Source of the DNA: Chryseobacterium sp. G0186
GTDB lineage: Bacteria > Bacteroidota > Bacteroidia > Flavobacteriales > Weeksellaceae
Reading direction: 5' to 3'
DNA: 64,000 nucleotides
Assembly (NCBI RefSeq): GCF_003815675.1
Contig: NZ_CP033918.1
Coordinates: 2,604,001-2,668,000, forward strand
The notes under the pieces are model-generated. The model was given only the letters and a program-made list of their open reading frames with translations. It did no database searches and was not told where the DNA came from. Of the stretch, positions 17,966-25,911 are shown piece by piece (the first letter of the stretch is position 1; every line of letters begins with the position of its first letter). Made by a program: the position numbers and the translations under genes.

Positions 17966-18493
17966 ACCTTGCTCTTCATTTTGGGCATTATTATTTAGTT
18001 CATCATCTGTAAAAGGTTGTGAAAATGATTTTGAAGCAGATAATACCCTGTAAATTTCATTTTGCAACTTTATATCCCAATCACTTCTATTACGGAATGC
18101 TTGAGGACTATAAGTTTTACCGATTTCAGTTTGTTTCAGATCTTTGTAGCCTAAATCATTTGCCATTTCTGAAAGCAGATCTAATTTAAAAGCTTCGATA
18201 TTATCCATATGTTGTGATCTAGGGTGTAAAGCGTCATAATATGCTGCCCAAGCTGTTCTAACTTTTTTATTAGACTGAAAAACAATGTCAATCAAATTTA
18301 AAGCATCTACCCATTCCTTAACTACAGGATTGGTTGCTCTATTGGCCATTAACGTAAAAAAGAGATTTAGTTTAGCATCTCTTTTGGCTTTTCTATCCTG
18401 AAATTTAATTCCAAGCCACCAAATAGTAAAAGGGATTAAAGTAACTGATAATAATGTAAAAAGTTGACCATAAGATTGTAAAAATTCTTTCAT
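17960..18493 (-). CDS. DUF6680-like membrane-anchored protein
   Basis: A 177-aa protein with one N-terminal membrane segment (residues about 8-28, LFTLLSVTLIPFTIWWLGIKF). A basic stretch follows, then a soluble helical domain with FFTLMANRA, ALNLIDIVF and KKVRTAWAAYYDAL. This pattern matches the DUF6680 family: a membrane helix followed by a TLMATR-like motif and an ALNxIDxxF motif. The function of the family is unknown. The gene has a promoter match at 18515. It belongs to the accessory island between the twin giants. Confidence 0.6.
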   Translation of the reverse strand: MKEFLQSYGQLFTLLSVTLIPFTIWWLGIKFQDRKAKRDAKLNLFFTLMANRATNPVVKEWVDALNLIDIVFQSNKKVRTAWAAYYDALHPRSQHMDNIEAFKLDLLSEMANDLGYKDLKQTEIGKTYSPQAFRNRSDWDIKLQNEIYRVLSASKSFSQPFTDDELNNNAQNEEQGS

Positions 18494-18514
18494 AGATTGT
18501 TAGCTTTTTAGTTC

Positions 18515-18522
18515 CAAATATA
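18515..18522 (-). promoter_or_regulatory. -7 box of the DUF6680-like gene
   Basis: TATATTTG on the minus strand, 22 bp before the start codon, in the same 18-bp repeated context as the box at 17796. A plus-strand -7-like box (18544-18551) lies only 20 bp away, so the two transcripts may start back to back. Confidence 0.6.
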
Positions 18523-18543
18523 ATGAAAAAGGTAGAAATTTTG

Positions 18544-18551
18544 TATCTTCG
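18544..18551 (+). promoter_or_regulatory. Putative -7 box upstream of the RNA-like element
   Basis: TATCTTCG resembles TAnnTTTG with one change. It lies about 45 bp before the first arm of the folded segment and in the right direction to transcribe that segment and the lipoprotein gene. No good -33 box is seen. Confidence 0.4.
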
Positions 18552-18593
18552 CAGAAGTTAAAATATAATAAAAGAACGCATTAGCTTTTATTC

Positions 18594-18780
18594 TGCCTGT
18601 AGGAATCTGGTAAATTCAAAATGAGGTGTAGAATAAGTAAGTTGAATGCTCATGCTCTATATGGGCATGGGTTTCGCTTATTTATACCTCATGGTTTACC
18701 AGAACCTCTACAGATTAAATAAGACTACGAACCCATGCCTTTCTTAATTTAAAATCAAAACTTCTACTTAGGGTTCGGTG
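18594..18780 (+). ncRNA. Candidate structured RNA or structured 5' leader
   Basis: The segment folds as one long interrupted hairpin: CTGTAG (18596-18601) with CTACAG (18708-18713), TCTGGTAAA with TTTACCAGA, TGAGGTGTAGAATAAG with CTTATTTATACCTCA (one bulge, two G-U pairs), and an inner CTCATGC with GCATGGG. Downstream, CGAACCCATGCC (18728-18739) can instead pair with GGGCATGGGTTTCG (18663-18676), and GGGTTCG (18771-18777) can pair with CGAACCC. It may be a free-standing RNA (a 6S-Flavo-like RNA is one possibility) or a switching leader of the lipoprotein gene at 18797. No frame of note crosses it. It does not resemble tmRNA, SRP RNA or RNase P RNA. Confidence 0.5.
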
Positions 18781-18796
18781 GATCTAAAAATCTATC

Positions 18797-19081
18797 ATGA
18801 AAAAACTATTGTTAATCGTTACAGCATCAGCACTTGTAACAAGCTGTGGATCATTAAACAGATCAATGACAGGTACAACAGAATCTAAACTTATTAAAAC
18901 AGTGTCAGTAGAACAAGGATGTTCTATTGAAAACGTAAAAGTTTTAGATAAAATTCGTACAGCTGGAAACGCAACTTATTCACTTGACGCTTGCGGGAAA
19001 AGAGTTGTTTATAAACAAATTGGAACTGTATTTATGGAAAGCTCCAAAGCAGAAGAAACTGTTAAAAAAATGGGTAGATAA
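18797..19081 (+). CDS. Small lipoprotein
   Basis: A 94-aa exported protein with a lipoprotein signal: MKKLLLIVTASALVTSC, where Cys17 would be lipidated after cleavage at VTS/C. The mature part has two further Cys (in QGCSIENVKVLDK and SLDACGKRVVYKQ) spaced to allow one disulfide in the periplasm. Function unknown. It follows the structured segment at 18594-18780 and is closed by a perfect terminator, so it may be a single-gene unit under RNA-level control. It resembles a small lipoprotein type I have seen in Bacteroidetes, but I cannot name a family. Confidence 0.75.
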   Translation: MKKLLLIVTASALVTSCGSLNRSMTGTTESKLIKTVSVEQGCSIENVKVLDKIRTAGNATYSLDACGKRVVYKQIGTVFMESSKAEETVKKMGR

Positions 19082-19090
19082 AAGCTGTAT

Positions 19091-19127
19091 ATCAAAAAGC
19101 ATTAACCAGAAAATTAATGCTTTTTGA
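19091..19127 (+). terminator. Terminator of the small lipoprotein gene
   Basis: Perfect 15-bp stem ATCAAAAAGCATTAA / TTAATGCTTTTTGAT, loop of 7, 10 bp after the stop. The right arm contains the T run. Confidence 0.85.
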
Positions 19128-19159
19128 TTCTTGGTATAACATCAATATTTTTGTAATGT

Positions 19160-20092
19160 ATGATTAACCCAAATATAAAATCAGTATTTGAATTAACTCA
19201 AACTTTTTCAACTGAACAGGATTGTATTGAGTATTATGAGGACTTGAGATGGAATGGTATTGTTGTGAGTCCATTTGATCCAACATCAAAAGTATATAAG
19301 TGTAAGAACAACCAGTATAGATGTAAGAATACAGGTAAGTATTTTAATGTCAAAACAGGAACAATGTTTGAGAATTCAAAGATTAGTCTTCGTAAATGGT
19401 TTTTAGCTATATGGCTTGTTACTTCTCATAAGAAAGGAATAAGTTCAATGCAGTTGGCAAAAGATATTGGAGTAAGACAAGCGACAGCATGGTTCCTTTT
19501 ACAAAGAATCAGAGCTTGTTTCGGTATTGAAAACAATAACGAACTTGAGGGTATTATAGAATGTGATGAAACTTTTATAGGTGGTAAGAACAAAAACCGC
19601 CACAAAGACAAAAAGGTTCCACACTCACAAGGTAGAAGTTTTAAAGACAAAACTCCTGTAATGGGAATGCTTCAACGAGATGGTAAGATGAATGCTTTTG
19701 TTGTACCCGATACAAAGAGAAAAAGTATTCAGCCTTTAATACATAAGTATGTAAAACCTGAAACAACTCAAACAATCATTACAGATGAATGGTGGGCTTA
19801 TAACGGATTGAGTAAACATTATGACCATAGAATCATAGATCATTCTAAGAAAGAGTATGTAAGTTTGCAGGATAATTCTGTACATACAAACAATATAGAG
19901 GGAAGTTGGAATATCCTGAAAAGAAGTGTTTCAGGAATGTATAATCACGTTTCTAGAAAGCATCTTCAAAAATATGTTGATGAATTTGTATACAGATTTA
20001 ACCTGAGAAAGGTCTCAGACCAAGAAAAATTCAGATATTTGTTATCAAATTCAAATATCAGAACAACATATCAGGAATTAATAACAGTATAA
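19160..20092 (+). CDS. IS1595-family (ISXO2-like) transposase
   Basis: A 310-aa transposase, apparently intact. The N-terminal zinc-ribbon-like part has Cys at YKCKNNQYRCKNTGKYF. A helix-turn-helix follows (SMQLAKDIGVRQATAWFLLQRIR), then the ISXO2-type catalytic domain: first acidic residue in ECDETFIGGKNKNRH, second in ITDEWWAYNGL, and the closing HTNNIEGSWNILKRSVSGMYNHVSRKHLQKYVDEFVYRFN. No convincing terminal inverted repeats or target duplication were found around it. It may be a domesticated or old copy, or its ends may be diverged. The next small gene starts 3 bp after its stop. Confidence 0.88.
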   Translation: MINPNIKSVFELTQTFSTEQDCIEYYEDLRWNGIVVSPFDPTSKVYKCKNNQYRCKNTGKYFNVKTGTMFENSKISLRKWFLAIWLVTSHKKGISSMQLAKDIGVRQATAWFLLQRIRACFGIENNNELEGIIECDETFIGGKNKNRHKDKKVPHSQGRSFKDKTPVMGMLQRDGKMNAFVVPDTKRKSIQPLIHKYVKPETTQTIITDEWWAYNGLSKHYDHRIIDHSKKEYVSLQDNSVHTNNIEGSWNILKRSVSGMYNHVSRKHLQKYVDEFVYRFNLRKVSDQEKFRYLLSNSNIRTTYQELITV

Positions 20093-20094
20093 AA

Positions 20095-20331
20095 ATGTTA
20101 GACAAAGAAATAATTGACAGAGGGATAAAGTATATTATAGTTGATGATATACCGCATTTTGATGTCAACGATATAAAGGAAAAAACTACTGATCTTTTAG
20201 TAAAAGGAACAAAAGTCAAAAACATAGATGGAGTCCCTTATATTTTAGCAAGAGATATCAGACTCAAAACAGAATTTGATTATTTACTACAAAAGACGTT
20301 TAATCCTAATAACAAAGACAAAGAGAACTAA
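20095..20331 (+). CDS. Hypothetical protein coupled to the transposase
   Basis: A 78-aa soluble, charged protein (MLDKEIIDRGIKYIIVDDIP...NPNNKDKEN). Its ATG lies 3 bp after the transposase stop, so the two are almost certainly translated together. IVDDIPHFDVNDIKEKTTD and VKNIDGVPYILARDIRLK look like two similar beta-strand units, each with an I-D-D/G-x-P-Y/H pattern. No family recognised. It may be an accessory of the element or a passenger gene. Confidence 0.6.
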   Translation: MLDKEIIDRGIKYIIVDDIPHFDVNDIKEKTTDLLVKGTKVKNIDGVPYILARDIRLKTEFDYLLQKTFNPNNKDKEN

Positions 20332-20351
20332 TGAAATTAATTAGTTCTCTT
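20321..20351 (+). terminator. Terminator of the transposase unit
   Basis: Stem AAGAGAACTAAT / ATTAGTTCTCTT around a 7-nt loop, with TTTTTT just after. It starts within the last codons of the small ORF. A further small palindrome (CTAGTGTAAACTAG) lies at 20364-20377. Confidence 0.8.
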
Positions 20352-20396
20352 ATTTTTTAACAAGCTAGTGTAAACTAGCGTATAATTACCTAAAAA

Positions 20397-20424
20397 AATA
20401 AGCCTCCATTTCTGGAGGCTTATT
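20397..20424 (-). terminator. Terminator of the second giant
   Basis: Hairpin AATAAGCCTCC / GGAGGCTTATT, with TTTTTTTAGG following on the minus strand. It is a copy of the hairpin at 12073-12100. Confidence 0.85.
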
Positions 20425-21154
20425 CTATCTGAAATTTAGCTTATTATTCCTTGATAAATTTCTTTTGAACAGTTTTATCATTGTCTTCGATATCTATTAC
20501 ATAAACACCATTAATCAATCTGCTTACGTTGATTTGGTTGTTCAATAGAATACCGCTTCCGATTACCTGTCCGGCAGCATTGTATATTTTATATTTAGCT
20601 TTCTTGCTAATATTCTTAACAAACAATACTGAGCTTACCGGGTTAGGATAGATCATGATATCAGTCTGATCAATAGGATTGGCAACTGATTTCTTAGAAA
20701 TTCTTACCGTATAATCCTCAACTTCTCCATTCTTAAAGTTCGTACAGCTTACAGGGATACCGTCTCTTTCCATCGCAACTCTCATTACTACATACTTGTA
20801 GTCTGTTGTACTTACGAAGGCATCTACTGGTACACTGAATTTACCGGATACCGGACTTGTTGTACTTGGAGATGAAGTAAATATTCTTTCGTTGATATCG
20901 AAGTCTCCATTTCTGTTGAAATCGATCCAAACTGCAACACCTTCATTATAAGTATTTCCTGTCCATTTTTTCTCAACAATGATTTCATTATCTGTAGATC
21001 CCTGGATCAATTCAATGAACGTTAAAGGAACTCCTGTATAATCTGTATACGTTGATGCACCTGAAGAGTTTTCCATTGGTAGTTTTCCATTTGGAATAAC
21101 CGTCACTTTAGAAATATGCTCTGCCGTTGCACTTGCCGAAGCCATCTTACAATA
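20397..21154 (-). repeat. Near-identical 3' segment, copy 2
   Basis: Partner of 12073-12830 in direct orientation, offset 8324 bp with no indel. It contains the terminator, T9SS sorting domain and last GEVED domain of the 1725-aa protein. Confidence 0.9.
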
Positions 21155-24100
21155 GATTACAGTAGGTGTTGTAAAGTAGTAAGGAGGAGTATAGTTTCCT
21201 GGTGTACCGCTACAGATGTTTACTACCTGCATTTCGTACTTAGTCATTTCTACAAGACCTGTCAATACAAGGTTATTAACCACTGTAGGAACTTCTGTCC
21301 AGCTTGGAATACCTACTTTTCTATATCTAAGAACATATGTTGCTCCCGGGAACGGATCCCATGTAATTTCCGCAGATGTTGGCAATAATTGAGTAATTGT
21401 CAATCCTGGAGGCGGAATCTGGCATATTCTTTCTGTAGTAAATACTTTAGGATTTGAATAATCATTAAATACAGTTTCACCATTACATTTATTAGCAATC
21501 TGAACTTCATAGGTAACGAATGACTCTAAAGGAATCACACTACCTAATACGTAAGTGTTTGCTGGAGCAGCCGGTAAATCAATTTCTGCATTTGGCCATC
21601 CTGTTGTTCCTACTTTTCTCCATCTCATCTTATAGGTAGAACTTGCAGCAAGTGGAGCCCAAGTAATCAATGCAGAGGTAGGAGTAATATTACTGATCGT
21701 TACGTTTGGAGGCGTAGGATCACATCTTGTAGTGAATGTCTTAATTGGGGTAGCTGTACCAATAGTACCTCCACAAACTGCTGCCACTTCAATTTCATAA
21801 GTTGTAGCCGGAGTTAATCCATTTATTGTAAGTGGAACGTTCCCTAGTACAGTAGAAGCATATACTTCTGTCCATGTAGTAGTTCCCATTACTCTGTAAC
21901 GTACAAGGTAAGTATTCGTTGTAGCTGCACCAGATAGGTTAACCACTACAGAAGTATGTGTAGTAGTACCAAACGTAGGTGCATTTGGAGCAGCACTACT
22001 ACATGGTCTGATCCTTACAGCATAGTCTTCAACTTCGCCGTCGATAGCGTTTGCACAAGCCGTAGGAATAGCAGTACCTGTTGTACGTTTCAATACCACT
22101 CTCATGGTCGTAGTATACGGTCCTACATAAGAACCTGGTACAGGTGGAACATTAAATGTAGCGGTTACTGGTGTAGTAGTACTTCCCGGAGTACCAAGAA
22201 TTCTTTCACCTGTTTCAAACTGCCCATTTCGGTTAAAGTCAATCCAAACTGCTACTGCATCATTACCTGATGAAGCAGTCCATCCTTTTGCAACAGAGAT
22301 CTTATTATTATTAGAATCAGCATCTAAAGTAATAAGGGTAGCCGCAGATGTATAGCTTGTGTAATGATTCTGAACAGTATTATTACTCATTGTAGGTACT
22401 CCTAAGTTAGAAGAAATAACAGTTACATTTGAAATATGGTCGTTATCTCCACTTCCTGTTACCGGACAATACTGTAATGGTAATGTTGTAAACAGAACAG
22501 ATCCTGAGAATGCACCAAATGTAGTGGTACATTTTGTAGATACCTGAACTTCATACTGAGTCTGCTCTTTTAAAGGAGTTGCAACAGGAACTGTATAAAT
22601 ATTACCTGGAGCAGGAATAGTTGTTACTGTCGTCCAAGTTGGTGTTCCCACTTCTCTATATCTTAATTGATAGGTTGCTCCTGTAGCAGCTAACCATGAG
22701 AATGTAGCACTAACATCCGTAATATTTGATACTGTAATATTTGTTGGAGGGTTAGTTGTACATGTCGGCTGATCAATAAGCTTCACGCCATAATCTTCAA
22801 CCTCACCCTCATTGTATGATGCAAAAGGACCACATGGAGAAGACACTGTACCATCCATCATTACTACACGCATACGAGTTAAAAGAGTTCCCGTATAAGT
22901 AGCCGCGTTTGGAGGAAGTAATATATCAAAACCAGCAGTTCCGTTTGTTACAGGAGTCGTAGTATTACTTGCCGCTGTAAGCATTCTCTCATTTGCTTCA
23001 AAAATTCCGTTTCTGTTTAAATCGATCCATACGCCTACACCATAACTTGATGTAGAACCTGGCCAGAATTTAGTGATGCTTATTTTGTTCCCTGTAGTAC
23101 CTCTAACCAAGGTAACTAATCTTGTAGGGTCAGCAGAATAATCTTTATAACCGTCATACCCTGAATTGCTTACCATTAATGGAGCATTCGTTGGAGTAAC
23201 AACTACCTTACTGATATACCCTTCTGATGTAGGATTAGGAGGGACATTCGTACAATAAGTAAGTGCAGGTGTTGTAAATAAAGTACTAGCAGAGAAAGCT
23301 CCCTGAGTACCACCACATATCGTTGCGATCTGAACTTCATACTGAGTCTGATCTGCTAGGTTAATAAGAATCTGGCTACTCGCAAAAGGAGTCGTTACGT
23401 TAATTACCGGCTGCCAAGCTGGAGCCCCAACTTGTCTATATCTAATCTGATAGGTTCCTCCTGCAGCAGGTAACCAGCTAACCATAGCTGTACTTGCTGT
23501 AATATTTGTAACAGCAATACCAGTAGGAGGAGCTGCAGAACAAGGTAGTAAATCTACACCTGTTAATAATAACCTTGGAATATCAGCATATCTTCCGGAT
23601 GCAGTTGGCGGAGATGCCGGATCTGGATTAGCAGTATCGTTACGATATAATATTCCTCTATTTGCTCCTGCATTATAAGAACCCCATGTAGCGGTACCTC
23701 CTAATGTATAGTTTGGGGAGTTTTCATCAACTGCAATGACAACATTACTCGTACCATCCCATACGAATGGAGCAACCAAAGGAATTGTCACCCAGTTTCC
23801 AGCAGTCATTGTAGCAATGGCACCTGAAAAAACCTGAGACATTGTACCTACCGGTATCCAGTCTGTATCACTTGTAAAACTCGCTTTGGATGTATTCCCC
23901 ATATAAACGATCCAATCGTTATAGTTTGTCTGAGGAGTTTGAGGAGTATCTACATAAAATTTCACAGAAGTAATTAAACGGGCAGTACCTAATGCACCTG
24001 AAAGTTCAGATGCTTTATATAACTGCTGAGAATAATTGAATCCCCAGTTGGAATTTACCGGGAGTTGTGTTGATGTACTAGTTCCAGAACCTATCTGGCC

Positions 24101-25621
24101 TGGAATAACTCTTGGTCCGGCCACCCATGTACTTTTATCTGTAGGAGTACAAATTGCTCTTACCCACCAATAATAGGTAGTTCCTGCAACCAGTGGAGAT
24201 AAAGTAGCGGTAGTACCCGGAACTACAGTTCCTACTGTAGCCGCAGTTGGCGGAGTATTGGTCGTATTATAATAGACTTCATATCCTCCTGCTGGCACAG
24301 GTGTAGGTGCCGTCCAGTTAACAACTGCACTGGTTAGCGTTACCGTACCTACAGTTAATGACCCTGCAGATGAAGGGACAGGCAGACATGTAGGTGGTGT
24401 AGCAAAGGATCTTGGTCCTGACCAGGTACTTTGGTCGGTAGCACTACATCTTGCTCTCACCCATGCATAATAGGTTGTAGCAGGAATTAGTGGTGTAAGT
24501 GTAGCCGTATTTCCTGTTGGAACTGTTTGAGAAGGAACTGTTGCTGCATTCGGCGCACCAGCAGTCGTACTATAATATATATCAAATCCCTGTGCAGGTA
24601 CATAGCCATAAGCAGTCCAGTTTAATACTGCAGTTGTTGGAGTTATGGTTCCTGTAGTTATTGTTCCACTTGTAGGCATAGCCGGGCATGTTGCCGGTGT
24701 AGCAAAGGATTTTGGTCCTGACCAAACACTCTGATCTGTTGCACTACACCTCGCTCTTACCCATACATAATAGGTAGTGCTTGGTGTAAGTGGAGTAAGT
24801 GTTGCTGTTGGGCCCGGCACTGTTTGTGATGGTGCCGTTGCAGCCGTTGGAGCAACATTATTGGTATTATAATATACATCATATCCTCCTGCAGGGGCTG
24901 GGGTATATGGTGTCCAGTTAATAACCGCATTGGTAGCAGTAATTGTTCCAGTAGTAATCGTTCCACCCGGAGGCATAGGTAAACACGTAGGTGGTGTACC
25001 AAATGTCATCTGAATATCAGGTCTGTTGTTTCCGACAGTTCCGTTTGTGGTAGGTGGGTTGGTATCAGCCTGAAGAGTCATATGCGCTGAGGTAGCAGTG
25101 GAGTACGTGAACTTAGCTCCTGTAGAGGTTCCTCCTCCGGATCCACCATAGTTGGTTTCAACTAATACAACCAGGTTATCAGTTCCATTATAACTATAAG
25201 GGAGTTGCAACGGAATAGTATACCATCCCACTGGTATACTGTCTATATTTCCACTGAATAGCAAAGTAGCTCCGGTAGTCGCTGCAGTCCAGTTTTGAGC
25301 TGCAAGCGTTGTCGTTGTACTAGGTACAGATTTTATATACACTTTTACAGGAAGGGCAACATTCACACTTGCTGTTGCTTTCCATCCTACGGATAAAATA
25401 CTTCCGGCACTTCCCCCCGCAGCAGTTATTTCTGCAGCAGTATAAAGCGATGCGGAACGTTCAAATCCCCAGTTACAACCCAAAGGATATTTCTGAGTTG
25501 TAGTTGTTCCTGTACCAATTGTAATTGTTTGTGCCTGCATGGACAGTCCGACGACCATACAGAGCAATGCAATGAGCACCTTAAAAGGCCGGCTCATTTT
25601 ACAGAGTAAAAGTCCACTCAT
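20444..25621 (-). CDS. Secreted modular FN3/GEVED protein with T9SS sorting domain
   Basis: A 1725-aa exported protein without a recognised enzyme domain. The signal peptide (SRPFKVLIALLCMVVGLSMQAQ) could start at the ATG at 25621, which has an A-rich leader, or eight codons later at 25597. A head follows: a beta-rich module of about 170 residues (LGCNWGFERSASLYTAAEI...), three FN3 domains with WVRARC motifs, then a second copy of the head module (VNSNWGFNYSQQLYKASEL...). The stalk is FN3, GEVED, FN3, GEVED, FN3, FN3, FN3, GEVED and a T9SS sorting domain, the same order as in the 12120-17150 product. It probably acts as a surface adhesin or binding protein. Calcium or glycan binding by GEVED is unproven. 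Confidence 0.87.
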   Translation of the reverse strand: MSGLLLCKMSRPFKVLIALLCMVVGLSMQAQTITIGTGTTTTQKYPLGCNWGFERSASLYTAAEITAAGGSAGSILSVGWKATASVNVALPVKVYIKSVPSTTTTLAAQNWTAATTGATLLFSGNIDSIPVGWYTIPLQLPYSYNGTDNLVVLVETNYGGSGGGTSTGAKFTYSTATSAHMTLQADTNPPTTNGTVGNNRPDIQMTFGTPPTCLPMPPGGTITTGTITATNAVINWTPYTPAPAGGYDVYYNTNNVAPTAATAPSQTVPGPTATLTPLTPSTTYYVWVRARCSATDQSVWSGPKSFATPATCPAMPTSGTITTGTITPTTAVLNWTAYGYVPAQGFDIYYSTTAGAPNAATVPSQTVPTGNTATLTPLIPATTYYAWVRARCSATDQSTWSGPRSFATPPTCLPVPSSAGSLTVGTVTLTSAVVNWTAPTPVPAGGYEVYYNTTNTPPTAATVGTVVPGTTATLSPLVAGTTYYWWVRAICTPTDKSTWVAGPRVIPGQIGSGTSTSTQLPVNSNWGFNYSQQLYKASELSGALGTARLITSVKFYVDTPQTPQTNYNDWIVYMGNTSKASFTSDTDWIPVGTMSQVFSGAIATMTAGNWVTIPLVAPFVWDGTSNVVIAVDENSPNYTLGGTATWGSYNAGANRGILYRNDTANPDPASPPTASGRYADIPRLLLTGVDLLPCSAAPPTGIAVTNITASTAMVSWLPAAGGTYQIRYRQVGAPAWQPVINVTTPFASSQILINLADQTQYEVQIATICGGTQGAFSASTLFTTPALTYCTNVPPNPTSEGYISKVVVTPTNAPLMVSNSGYDGYKDYSADPTRLVTLVRGTTGNKISITKFWPGSTSSYGVGVWIDLNRNGIFEANERMLTAASNTTTPVTNGTAGFDILLPPNAATYTGTLLTRMRVVMMDGTVSSPCGPFASYNEGEVEDYGVKLIDQPTCTTNPPTNITVSNITDVSATFSWLAATGATYQLRYREVGTPTWTTVTTIPAPGNIYTVPVATPLKEQTQYEVQVSTKCTTTFGAFSGSVLFTTLPLQYCPVTGSGDNDHISNVTVISSNLGVPTMSNNTVQNHYTSYTSAATLITLDADSNNNKISVAKGWTASSGNDAVAVWIDFNRNGQFETGERILGTPGSTTTPVTATFNVPPVPGSYVGPYTTTMRVVLKRTTGTAIPTACANAIDGEVEDYAVRIRPCSSAAPNAPTFGTTTHTSVVVNLSGAATTNTYLVRYRVMGTTTWTEVYASTVLGNVPLTINGLTPATTYEIEVAAVCGGTIGTATPIKTFTTRCDPTPPNVTISNITPTSALITWAPLAASSTYKMRWRKVGTTGWPNAEIDLPAAPANTYVLGSVIPLESFVTYEVQIANKCNGETVFNDYSNPKVFTTERICQIPPPGLTITQLLPTSAEITWDPFPGATYVLRYRKVGIPSWTEVPTVVNNLVLTGLVEMTKYEMQVVNICSGTPGNYTPPYYFTTPTVIYCKMASASATAEHISKVTVIPNGKLPMENSSGASTYTDYTGVPLTFIELIQGSTDNEIIVEKKWTGNTYNEGVAVWIDFNRNGDFDINERIFTSSPSTTSPVSGKFSVPVDAFVSTTDYKYVVMRVAMERDGIPVSCTNFKNGEVEDYTVRISKKSVANPIDQTDIMIYPNPVSSVLFVKNISKKAKYKIYNAAGQVIGSGILLNNQINVSRLINGVYVIDIEDNDKTVQKKFIKE

Positions 25622-25868
25622 ATTTTTTTTAATTTAGTAATGATAACGATAATAAAAGAATTATAGTATTTCCTATTTTACGGGGTTCAAATAAGATTTT
25701 GAAACATCCCTTTTTACAGAGTATCTGTAGTGAAAAAATAATTTTACCTCATACGCTAATATTTTAATAATTACACAAATCTAATCATTTTTTCATTATA
25801 ATACATTCAATCAAAATGATTTTTTGCAAAAATTCAACTATAATGCTCAATATGATTGAAAATAAAAA

Positions 25869-25891
25869 ATCCCCAGAAATTCTGAGGATCT
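25869..25891 (-). terminator. Terminator of the M43 protease gene
   Basis: Hairpin ATCCTCAGAATTTCTGGGGAT on the minus strand, followed by TTTTTTATTTTC, 20 bp after the stop codon. Confidence 0.75.
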
Positions 25892-25911
25892 ATTCATATT
25901 TGATGTTATTA

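Noticed and set aside
18594..18780. tmRNA, SRP RNA or RNase P RNA in the folded segment
   Set aside because: It lacks a tRNA-like T-arm with CCA end, the GGAA-loop SRP hairpin and the RNase P core strings, so only a generic structured-RNA call was kept.
20444..25621. Internal repeats of this gene as a tandem satellite or CRISPR-like array
   Set aside because: The repeats are homologous FN3 and GEVED domains in one open frame of about 90-130 residues each, too diverged for a satellite and without spacers.
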